From the NCBI GenBank assembly GCA_035549275.1, contig DASZRH010000048.1, forward strand, positions 1 through 15,621: a stretch of DNA of 15,621 nucleotides, given 5' to 3'. Each line of letters starts with the position of its first letter. Position 1 is the stretch's first letter. A program made the position numbers and the translations under genes. This DNA is from 2-01-FULL-49-17 sp035549275. Its GTDB lineage: Bacteria > Patescibacteriota > Minisyncoccia > 2-02-FULL-40-12 > GWA2-44-9. Below, one piece after another: positions 6,778 to 13,779 of the stretch. The notes under the pieces were generated by a model. That model did not search any database, had not been told where the DNA came from, and was given only the letters and a program-made list of their open reading frames with translations.

Positions 6778-7394
6778 CCGTTCAATTCATCCTTGGTCTG
6801 CACGTAGCCGGCGATGGTAATTGCCGCACCGACGTGAATTCCCAGATGCAGGTGCTTCCGTTCGCCGTCCGTTTCCGAACTGTAGCCGGTACCTAGAACT
6901 GCGATTTGCTGGCCGTGAGCCAGCTGGTCGCCGACCGCCGCCGACACGCTCACCAGCCGGATATGGCCATAAATGACGGTGACGTCCTGATTGTTCAAAA
7001 CACAGCTCTGGACCATCACGCCGCCGTAACCGCTGGCCGTTCGCTTCTGAACCAGCGGCCCATCACATAGAGCATATACGGGGACATCGGCGTTTTGTTC
7101 CGCTTCTGTGGTCTCAAAATCCACGCCGGTGTGGTAGCCAGTGAATCGTTCGGGCTGAACCGGCGAGGCGCCGGGCTTTACGAATATTCCAAGCGGTTTT
7201 TTGGTCACCCGGTCCCGAGCATGAGAAATCGGCTCGGCAATCGCTGGCGCCGGAGCCGACGCGGTTGCCGACGGACTTGGTGAGTTCGCCGCACCCGGCG
7301 CAGCATCAGGTTTCCCCTGCCGAAAAATCCAAACCGCCGCCGCGCCGATAATAATAACAACAAGACAAACAATGAATATTCGGCGGCGGTTCAT
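6747..7394 (-). CDS. Membrane-anchored M23 (LytM-type) peptidase
   Basis: This 215-residue protein has an N-terminal helix (5-24), an Ala/Pro/Ser tether (about 28-55) and an M23 metallopeptidase domain (about 65-195). The zinc-site motifs are present: HTGVD (H88, D92) and HLHLG (H181, H183), plus YGH (H143). It is therefore probably active, unlike many LytM-domain regulators. The family cuts peptidoglycan cross-bridges. Cysteines 110 and 131 may form a disulfide. The gene begins nine bases after the LolA-like gene ends and overlaps the flavocytochrome gene, so the three are probably cotranscribed. The likely role is local wall remodelling around surface structures; the exact bond cut is unknown. 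Confidence 0.88.
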   Translation of the reverse strand: MNRRRIFIVCLVVIIIGAAAVWIFRQGKPDAAPGAANSPSPSATASAPAPAIAEPISHARDRVTKKPLGIFVKPGASPVQPERFTGYHTGVDFETTEAEQNADVPVYALCDGPLVQKRTASGYGGVMVQSCVLNNQDVTVIYGHIRLVSVSAAVGDQLAHGQQIAVLGTGYSSETDGERKHLHLGIHVGAAITIAGYVQTKDELNGWLNVLDYLP

Positions 7395-7403
7395 AGGGAG
7401 AAA

Positions 7404-7961
7404 TTAATACGAGATGAAGTTAACCCCTGACGGCATCGCGAAGATCGAGGCATCTACGCTTGCATTTGTGCAGGAATAGTTCAAGTTCTGATTGAAGTTC
7501 ACGCCTTGGCCAGACTGGTTTGAGCTCGCCGACGCCGAAACTGTCGTCTTCACTCCGGTCGTGGACAAGCTAGACCAGCTATACACGTCCGAGCCGTTTA
7601 CCAAGATATACGCTTTCATACTCTGGCCGCCCGCGGAAACATCAAAATCACCTTTTAATTTGCCGCTTGAGATATATACAACACCCGAACTAATATCCAC
7701 ATCCGTACTGTGCTGAACCGTACACTTAAACGATCCGCCTTTCAGGCCTAAAAGTGTCTGGAGCGTCCCGCTCGTCGTACCGCTGGCTGTCGGCGATCCT
7801 GTCGCGCTCGTCGCCGGACTTACCGTCGCAGTCGGAAACGGCGTCGCTGATGGACTTGGATTTGAATCATTACTATCCGAATGGCCGACAAAATACCACA
7901 CGCCCGCTCCGATTACCGCCACTCCCGCTATCCATGCGATTCCCATTACAACTTTTGACAT
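7404..7961 (-). CDS. Membrane-anchored LolA-like protein of unknown function
   Basis: This 185-residue protein has an N-terminal helix (about 5-25), a Ser/Thr/Pro/Ala tether (about 30-66) and a beta-rich domain (about 68-185). Landmarks in the domain are GSFKCTV, VVYISSGKLKGDFDV, AYILVNGSDVYSWS, NYSCTNASVD and a final FAMPSGVNF. The alternation of strands (a bound-state label, a modified residue strand, then a DVYSWS strand) resembles anchored LolA/LppX-type lipoprotein-carrier folds often seen in Patescibacteria; I cannot name a family with certainty. Two cysteines (80 and 164) probably pair. I chose the ATG at 7961 because it is followed directly by the membrane helix; a start 15 codons further upstream adds only a basic, unconserved-looking lead. 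First gene of the envelope operon, downstream of a strong terminator. Confidence 0.7.
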   Translation of the reverse strand: MSKVVMGIAWIAGVAVIGAGVWYFVGHSDSNDSNPSPSATPFPTATVSPATSATGSPTASGTTSGTLQTLLGLKGGSFKCTVQHSTDVDISSGVVYISSGKLKGDFDVSAGGQSMKAYILVNGSDVYSWSSLSTTGVKTTVSASASSNQSGQGVNFNQNLNYSCTNASVDASIFAMPSGVNFISY

Positions 7962-8018
7962 AAAGATTAGATTTAACCGTTTCCTAAATATTACAAGATT
8001 ATCCAAGCTTTGAAAATA

Positions 8019-8050
8019 CCAAAAAGCGGCTCTGACGAGCCGCTTTTTGG
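8019..8050 (-). terminator. Rho-independent terminator after the deacetylase gene
   Basis: A perfect 14-bp inverted repeat (8019-8032 with 8037-8050) has a TGAC loop. The GC core (GAGCCGC) runs into T5 on the minus strand and A5 on the opposite arm, so it can work in both directions. It lies 10 bases after the deacetylase stop codon and separates that gene from the envelope operon. Confidence 0.92.
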
Positions 8051-8060
8051 TTAGTTTTGA

Positions 8061-11000
8061 TTACTGTCGTTTGTAGACGGGCGCTTGCGAGAGCGATGTG
8101 TAGGCATTTGCTGACAGCGTGTACCATGCGAATTCATTATTGTTGACGCAGAACACTTTCTTAAAGAATTCAGGGTCTTGGGCAACGGCTTGATCGCCGG
8201 TCATGTTTACCCAATGCAGGATCGCAGTGTCTTCACCAGTTACCTCAACCGCGTAAACTTTCGGATCATTTGTTTCGCAATTTCGGAATAAGGTCGTAGT
8301 TGGAAATGCATCGCGGGCTTCAGGAGTTACCGCCTTCACTTTGCTCCAACCGCCGAGATGGCCGTAGAAGCTGAAGATAATTGGGTTCAAGAACAGTCGC
8401 TTGTAGCCATAGGCATTCACGATGTAGACGTCAGGATCGTTAGAACCGGACGCACTGATCATCTGACCTTCCTCCAAACCATACTTACCAAGATTATCTG
8501 AATCGCCGGTCGTGGCGCCCAAGACAGTCGGGCTTGGAGTCGGGGTTGGTGAGACAATAGGCGTTACTGCTCCGCACCCGCCACAGCCTCCTCCACCGCC
8601 AGACGAAGGTGTCGGAGTTGGGGTAGGCGTGGGTGTCGGGGTTGGGGTTGGTGAAGTGGAGACCCTGATTTCATCGCCGTAGATTTCAGGCGAGCCGTGA
8701 GACACTGGTCGGAAATAGTATGAAGTAGCCGCCGTCAAACCACTAATGGTAACCGAATGGTCAACGACCATCGTTGAATCTTCATCAGTCGTGTTGGCAT
8801 ATCCATAGCAATCATACGATGTTGATGCCGTTGCGGATGAACAATTTCCAGCGCCAATGGGATCATGCGAGATAATGTCCCAAACGACACGACTCGTCGC
8901 CGGGTGGCTGGTCGTCCAGGTGATGGTAATACTGTCCGAGCTGACAGAAGCGGTTTGCTGAGCGCCCAGGTGCAGCGTTGCCGGAATTACGGTCTCAAAC
9001 TGGGCTGATGCGATACTTGAATTTCCTTCTGAATCAGTGGCTTTTACCGTAAACGCATGGGAACCGCTGGAAGCAAGAACAGGCTCAAACGGCGATGAAC
9101 AGACAGCGAATACTACGGCATCAATTTTGCATTCTGAACTAACTGGACTGGCATCGGAAACCGTAAATATAAGACTTGGCGTCGCACTCGTCGGGCTGGA
9201 AATCGGATCAATCGAAATGACTGGAGCTGATGTGTCTTTATCTTTAACAGTAATCACGCATGCCGCAGAATGGCCGGTTGAAAGTGCACCGACGCATTCA
9301 GCTGATTTAGAAGCGGTGTAGTTGCTTGGTATGACAGTATCAATATTGACGGTATATTGCTGATTTGAAGAAATACTGACCAAGGTGCCCTCGCTGCTAC
9401 CGGTAAACGTCTGTGGATTTGCCGGAACGCCAGAGACAGAGAGAGTAATATCGCTTGGTAGCAGTGTGCCGCCGAAGTTATTCTCTACGTTCACAGTCAC
9501 ATTCAAACTCGGGTCTTTCATTTTATTGACGCCTTCGGAAACCGTGTACACGGGAATATTTACCAAATGAATATAATCAAGAATTGATTGAAGCATCTCT
9601 GGGGTGGCGCCGTATGCCATGTCTTCGCTGGTTGAAACGCCTTCTTCAATCTGGTGAAAAACGAGAATCAGCCAAGTGCGGTCGGCGACGGCTTGATTGA
9701 TCCAGTTCTTTACCTGATCAGGTGAAGTATCGGCGTTTACCGACTGGCCAAACAAAGCAAACATATCGACATTCTTGTCGTTAAAGCCCGGAGAGACCGT
9801 ACGGCCGGACGTATAGCCGGCAGTAGCCGAAATTTCTTCGACTGAATGGTTATAACTCCCGTATGGATATGCGATCGGCAGCACCGGCGACAAGTCGCCG
9901 TTCAATATTTCCTGGCGATTGCCAGAAATTTCCAAAGTCGCATCCGAAGCGCCGAGTGTTGCAAGGTCGGGATGAGTTTGAGTATGGCCGCCGATTTCAT
10001 GACCGTCGGCCTGCAAGGCGGCAACCTGTTCCGGGGTCATAAAGATACTAAACGCGCCAAACGCAACGTCATCAATTGTGAGCGCGCCCGCACCGCGCAA
10101 CCCGTGAATCACCGTCACCAGCTTCGCATCGGGCGGAATATAGATATTTGAAGTTGAATACTGCATCCATTCTCCGTTCGATGATCCCAGTGTCGCAAAC
10201 GGCACCTTCGCGCTCGTTGCATTGCCGTCGCTGTCAATATATTCCAGCGAACCACTTGCAACCGTGATCTGGACAAATACGGCGGATGAAGCAGTGCTGT
10301 TATACCAATCGCTGTATGAATAAAATTTATCGGGCAGAATTGTTACCGGGATGAAATACCAGCCCGGGCTGTTGCTATTGGCATGGCTCTGACTTGATTG
10401 AACCTGGGCAGCCTTGCCGGAATGGCCGCCCGAAGATATATAAGAAAACGTTGCATTCGTACTTCCTGATGTAAGCCAGTCTTTCGGCATATCGGGATTT
10501 GCAGAGTCGGCCGTTTCAAAATCCGGATTGGTAACGCCGAAGCCGGAAGCGTGAGAGATAATATAGAACGTGCCTTTCACGCCGGCCGCATCCAGAATCG
10601 GCTGCGCGATCGTGGCATGATCGGCGTACCCGTCATCGAACGTAAGCGAAACAAATCCATTCGCAAACGGGACGGGCGGCTTCACTTGGATCAAGCTAAA
10701 GTTATCCAGTGTCAGCGTACCGGCCGAAGAAAGAACATGATACACCGTCATGTATGCCGCCCCATCAGGGACAATAAATGTTTCTGTAATGGATTTCCAG
10801 GTACTGGTTGGAGTTACTGGAACATTAAAAAACCCTGCATACAGCAAGTGCTGGTGGTTAGAGTCAAAAAATTCAGCCGTGATGGTGGTCGGCGCAGTCG
10901 CAAGATATGCGTCTGAAAAAATATACTGCCGACCAGGGGCAACTTCGACTTGATCGAAATACCACTTGGCATCGCCGCCCTCATTGGTACCCGTCGGATC

Positions 11001-11654
11001 GCTGTATATGCCTTGATATGAGGCGAAAGAAACTCGAATCGCCAAACCGTTTGAAATGTCGGATTCCGGACCGCCGTTAACGGGATATTCATAGAGAGGC
11101 GTATTGATACCCCATTGACCGCCTTTTGACCAGCCCAGTGGCAGCGACGGATCCGAACTTGCCGTTTCCAAGCCGGGATTCTTGATTAAATTTGGACTGG
11201 GCGCGTTTGGATCGCCTTCATCAATATCGTCGTAGGTGATGGTGCACGTAACCGTGTCCTCTGACGCGATTGATCCCGTGCAGTCGGGAGAGAGGAGGGC
11301 TGTATAGCTTGAGCCTGGGTTGGTGGCAACCACATAGGTTGTATTTGGGTCAAGCACAAGTGTTCGCTCAATCAAACTGCCGGGGAATGAAGTTAAAGAC
11401 GGATTGCCGCCGGAGACGGTAATAATAAAATTGCTTTCAACATTTGAACCGCCGTTGTTATTAATGACCGAGGTAACGATTTTTAAAGTAGCGGGTCCGG
11501 ACGGTTCAGGCGTCGGAGTTGGCGTTTCCGTTTCGGTCGGCGTGGGCATCGGCGTCGGAATTTCATCCGCGCGAACAGCGAAGGGACTCAAAGGCAGCAG
11601 GAATGAAACTGCCGACACGACTATAACGGAAGAGATGATTTTTTTTGTTGACAT
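8061..11654 (-). CDS. Giant secreted polysaccharide deacetylase with split NodB domain
   Basis: This 1197-residue exported enzyme should remove N- or O-acetyl groups from an extracellular glycan. Order: signal peptide (1-29, AVRA end); Thr/Pro linker; beta module A (53-142); carbohydrate-binding-like module (about 154-325); NodB start with TFDDG (338-342); an inserted second carbohydrate-binding-like module (about 373-535); NodB remainder with metal-binding HTQTH (557-561), YPYGSYN and the LVFHQ histidine 667, ending near 712; module B, related to A (714-804); Ig-like (809-888); fibronectin III (about 893-1000); TP linker with a Gly-rich CGGC; and a C-terminal domain (about 1057-1197) of two similar halves, each with a DPxVYxV motif. 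The catalytic residues look intact. Modules A and B, the Ig-like, fibronectin and C-terminal domains each carry two cysteines. It has its own promoter and terminator. The substrate is unknown; the neighbouring synthase suggests a surface polysaccharide. Confidence 0.88.
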   Translation of the reverse strand: MSTKKIISSVIVVSAVSFLLPLSPFAVRADEIPTPMPTPTETETPTPTPEPSGPATLKIVTSVINNNGGSNVESNFIITVSGGNPSLTSFPGSLIERTLVLDPNTTYVVATNPGSSYTALLSPDCTGSIASEDTVTCTITYDDIDEGDPNAPSPNLIKNPGLETASSDPSLPLGWSKGGQWGINTPLYEYPVNGGPESDISNGLAIRVSFASYQGIYSDPTGTNEGGDAKWYFDQVEVAPGRQYIFSDAYLATAPTTITAEFFDSNHQHLLYAGFFNVPVTPTSTWKSITETFIVPDGAAYMTVYHVLSSAGTLTLDNFSLIQVKPPVPFANGFVSLTFDDGYADHATIAQPILDAAGVKGTFYIISHASGFGVTNPDFETADSANPDMPKDWLTSGSTNATFSYISSGGHSGKAAQVQSSQSHANSNSPGWYFIPVTILPDKFYSYSDWYNSTASSAVFVQITVASGSLEYIDSDGNATSAKVPFATLGSSNGEWMQYSTSNIYIPPDAKLVTVIHGLRGAGALTIDDVAFGAFSIFMTPEQVAALQADGHEIGGHTQTHPDLATLGASDATLEISGNRQEILNGDLSPVLPIAYPYGSYNHSVEEISATAGYTSGRTVSPGFNDKNVDMFALFGQSVNADTSPDQVKNWINQAVADRTWLILVFHQIEEGVSTSEDMAYGATPEMLQSILDYIHLVNIPVYTVSEGVNKMKDPSLNVTVNVENNFGGTLLPSDITLSVSGVPANPQTFTGSSEGTLVSISSNQQYTVNIDTVIPSNYTASKSAECVGALSTGHSAACVITVKDKDTSAPVISIDPISSPTSATPSLIFTVSDASPVSSECKIDAVVFAVCSSPFEPVLASSGSHAFTVKATDSEGNSSIASAQFETVIPATLHLGAQQTASVSSDSITITWTTSHPATSRVVWDIISHDPIGAGNCSSATASTSYDCYGYANTTDEDSTMVVDHSVTISGLTAATSYYFRPVSHGSPEIYGDEIRVSTSPTPTPTPTPTPTPTPSSGGGGGCGGCGAVTPIVSPTPTPSPTVLGATTGDSDNLGKYGLEEGQMISASGSNDPDVYIVNAYGYKRLFLNPIIFSFYGHLGGWSKVKAVTPEARDAFPTTTLFRNCETNDPKVYAVEVTGEDTAILHWVNMTGDQAVAQDPEFFKKVFCVNNNEFAWYTLSANAYTSLSQAPVYKRQ

Positions 11655-11688
11655 ACGGCCTTTGCGGCATGCATCTAAGTTGTCCCAT

Positions 11689-11716
11689 ATTATAGTCTTT
11701 TAACTTAAATAGTCAA
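11689..11716 (-). promoter_or_regulatory. Near-consensus sigma-70-type promoter of the deacetylase gene
   Basis: On the minus strand TTGACT (11716-11711), a 16-base AT-rich spacer and a perfect TATAAT (11694-11689) stand upstream of the deacetylase ATG at 11654. The expected leader is about 28 bases, without an obvious Shine-Dalgarno. It is the strongest promoter in the window, so this very large protein is probably well expressed. Confidence 0.8.
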
Positions 11717-11730
11717 GACTTTTGAAGACG

Positions 11731-11759
11731 GTAACAACTCCCGCCCCAATCAGTATCTA
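11731..11759 (+). promoter_or_regulatory. Weak candidate promoter for the GH26-like gene
   Basis: GTAACA (11731-11736), 17 bases, then TATCTA (11754-11759) lie about 60 bases before the plus-strand gene at 11820. Both hexamers match only in part. The start codon is preceded by TTTGAAGCC, a poor ribosome-binding site. It is given because this divergent intergenic region must hold a plus-strand promoter and this is the best pair I found. Confidence 0.25.
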
Positions 11760-11819
11760 TTCTCTAGCTATCCACAGCAGGCCCTAGAGAAGGTTTATGC
11801 ATGTGGTACCTTTGAAGCC

Positions 11820-13214
11820 ATGGCAAAAACTCTATTTTCAATGTTAGTAGGGTTTATGAGCCTTATCACATTTTCTCATTACGGCGGTGATTTTCGGACC
11901 CATTTCCAGCGAGAGATTGTGATAAATCATCCAAATCAAAATCCGACGGCAACGCCGGATTTTGATGCCGGTCAAATTTCCGACGTGGCTGCCATTTCTT
12001 CGTCTTCATTTGATCCGATCAATCAAATCGCTTTGTTGCCACTAACAAAATTGCGCAGTTCCCGATCCCCTGCCTTGCACACCCCAACCCCGCCGCCGAA
12101 ACCGACTCAAGCTGCAACTCCGCATACGCCAACCCCCCAACCAACAGCTATCGCAACTCCGTCTTTAATGCCGGCAGCCACAACCAGCCCAGTGGCAACA
12201 ATTAAAGCTTCGGCCAGCACGGCCACGCCAAAACCGACTTCGACGGCAACCCCGACTAAAACACCAACCAAAACTCCGACGCCAACCTCCACGCCGAAAC
12301 CTACCGCTTTCAAGACACCGACCCCAGCTCCATTGCCAACTAAAACCCCCACTTCTGCACCAACTCCGACGAAAACTCCGACGCCAACACCCGCTCCCAG
12401 TCCGACTCCAAGCGTTCAGCCGCCCAGTAACCTTGCTTGGGGTGCCTTTGTCGGCGACGGCTCGGCCTCATCATTAGAATCGCTCGTCGGCAAATCCATA
12501 GATATGCAAGCCGTGTTTACCGCCTGGACTGACGGATTTCCTTCATACACGAAATCAACCGTCGGCAGTCAGGGCAAAACGCTCGTCGTTTTCTGGGAAC
12601 AGTATGGCACTACGCTCGATGCGATCATTAACGGCAGCCAGGACAGTGTCATCAGTCAGTTTGCCGCCGGCGCCCGTTCCTACGGCTCCCCGGTCATTCT
12701 GGCGCCTTTCCATGAAATGAACGGCAACTGGGATCCCTGGGACGGCACGGTTGACGGCAATACGCCTGCCAAAGTTATTGCCGCCTGGAAACATCTTCAT
12801 GAGACGTTTGGCAACGTACCAAACGTCAAATTTGCCTGGGACGTGAATAATGAATCAGTGCCGAATAATTCAAATAATGAAATCGGGGATTATTATCCAG
12901 GCGATGCCTATGTGGACTACTTGGCTGTAGACGGGTTTAACTTCGGCAATCCGTGGCAGACCTGGGATCAGGTCTTCTCAAGCGCTTTAAAACAGCTTTC
13001 GGCGGTTAATTCCTCCAAACCGATATACATTCTGTCTATGGCTTCCGCCGCCGGCAACCAAAAGGCCGCCTGGATTACCGACGGCCTGGGTTCATCAATT
13101 AAAAAATATCCGCAAGTAGCGGGCTGGGTCTGGTTCAACGAAAATAAGGAAGAAAACTGGCTGATTAACTCCGATTCAGCCGCGCTTGCGGCCTTTAAAT
13201 CAATACTCCCTTAG
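11820..13214 (+). CDS. Secreted GH26-like (mannanase-fold) protein with Thr/Pro linker
   Basis: This 464-residue exported protein has an N-terminal hydrophobic segment (about 5-19), an extracellular lead, a long Thr/Pro/Lys/Ala linker (about 86-200) and a GH26-type TIM barrel (about 205-464). The acid/base region is conserved: ILAPFHEMNGNWDPW with H298 and E299, as are the VKFAWDVNN strand and the substrate-side VDGFNFG. At the nucleophile strand, where the family has the pattern KPIxIxE, this protein reads KPIYILSMAS, with serine 406 in the glutamate position. It may therefore be a glycan-binding pseudoenzyme or use another residue. It is the only plus-strand gene here, divergent from the deacetylase, and its stop overlaps that of the convergent gene by four bases. 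GH26 members act on beta-mannans and related beta-glucans; the ligand here is unknown. Confidence 0.82.
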   Translation: MAKTLFSMLVGFMSLITFSHYGGDFRTHFQREIVINHPNQNPTATPDFDAGQISDVAAISSSSFDPINQIALLPLTKLRSSRSPALHTPTPPPKPTQAATPHTPTPQPTAIATPSLMPAATTSPVATIKASASTATPKPTSTATPTKTPTKTPTPTSTPKPTAFKTPTPAPLPTKTPTSAPTPTKTPTPTPAPSPTPSVQPPSNLAWGAFVGDGSASSLESLVGKSIDMQAVFTAWTDGFPSYTKSTVGSQGKTLVVFWEQYGTTLDAIINGSQDSVISQFAAGARSYGSPVILAPFHEMNGNWDPWDGTVDGNTPAKVIAAWKHLHETFGNVPNVKFAWDVNNESVPNNSNNEIGDYYPGDAYVDYLAVDGFNFGNPWQTWDQVFSSALKQLSAVNSSKPIYILSMASAAGNQKAAWITDGLGSSIKKYPQVAGWVWFNENKEENWLINSDSAALAAFKSILP

Positions 13215-13648
13215 TCGCAGGATTCAAGGAGCCGGTTCAGAATCTCACTATTTTGGATTTCGCTGCCGGTATATTCAGAGATTGAAAACTTTTCCGCCAG
13301 CGCTGCGCGAGAACTGAAGTCAGCCGGCATTTCTTTCTCGTGCAAATAATCCACCAGCGAGTTTCCTTGATACCGTTCCGATTCGGAGACGCAATTATGC
13401 GGCTTGTATTTCACGAATGACGTCGGAACCGGAACGACGTCGGAGTGGCCGTCCGTCGTTTCCCAAAAATCAAGCAGGCCTAAAATTTTATCGGGGTGAA
13501 CATAGTGCTCCACGCGATGGCCGGCGCGGGCAATATATTTGATATTCGAAGAATCGCTCGCCAAGCTCGCGCCGATCATAATTCCGGCCGTGATGCAGAC
13601 GAATGCCGTTACTCCCAGAATAATCAGAAAAGAAAAGACCGGCTTCAT
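13211..13648 (-). CDS. Membrane-anchored protein with a DYL-type wall-associated motif
   Basis: This 145-residue protein has an N-terminal helix (about 5-30) followed by an outside-facing domain. I do not recognise the middle part. The C-terminal segment (97-141), with SLVDYLHEKEMPADFSSRAA, then LAEKFSISEYTGSEIQNSEI, resembles short modules of the form VDYLxxKGxDSSFxxRxxLA...YTGTAxQNxxLL. As I recall, these occur in bacterial and phage wall hydrolases and other secreted proteins. Two cysteines outside the helix (86 and 144) could pair. Last gene of the synthase operon: its ATG overlaps the stop of the 42-residue ORF (TAATG), and its own stop overlaps the GH26-like stop. A wall-linked accessory role to the glycosyltransferase is inferred from position only. 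Confidence 0.65.
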   Translation of the reverse strand: MKPVFSFLIILGVTAFVCITAGIMIGASLASDSSNIKYIARAGHRVEHYVHPDKILGLLDFWETTDGHSDVVPVPTSFVKYKPHNCVSESERYQGNSLVDYLHEKEMPADFSSRAALAEKFSISEYTGSEIQNSEILNRLLESCD

Positions 13649-13776
13649 TATTTAGTGTGGAAATGGGAATCTTTAAATTTGCGATATGCCTCGCGTGATT
13701 TTTTGATGCCGATGACTGACAGATGGATAAGGGATGAAAGACCCAGGAATGACAGAAATATGTTCATGGAATACAT
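13648..13776 (-). CDS. 42-residue single-helix membrane protein
   Basis: A short ORF opens at the ATG at 13776, three bases after the glycosyltransferase stop, and closes with a TAA whose last A starts the next gene (TAATG). The product begins MYSMNIFLSFLGLSSLIHLS, a hydrophobic segment up to about residue 24 (VIGI), then a basic tail starting KKSREAYRKFKD. It would be a one-helix protein with a cytoplasmic or surface basic end. It exactly fills the gap between two genes, with coupling signals at both ends, and this supports a real gene despite its size. Small membrane partners next to processive glycosyltransferases are known (for example PgaD beside PgaC), but no sequence similarity is claimed. 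Confidence 0.6.
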   Translation of the reverse strand: MYSMNIFLSFLGLSSLIHLSVIGIKKSREAYRKFKDSHFHTK

Positions 13777-13779
13777 GGT

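Noticed and set aside
7962..8006. Upstream start for the LolA-like protein
   Set aside because: The extra 15 residues place an unusual lead before the membrane helix, and the ATG at 7961 starts cleanly at it.
8600..8655. Short direct repeats resembling a repeat array
   Set aside because: They are codons of the TP linker in the deacetylase, without spacers; not a CRISPR array.
12107..12352. Minus-strand ORF rich in Gly/Val opposite the GH26-like gene
   Set aside because: It is the mirror of the Thr/Pro linker codons (ACN CCN read backwards gives GGN/GTN), so it is a composition artefact.
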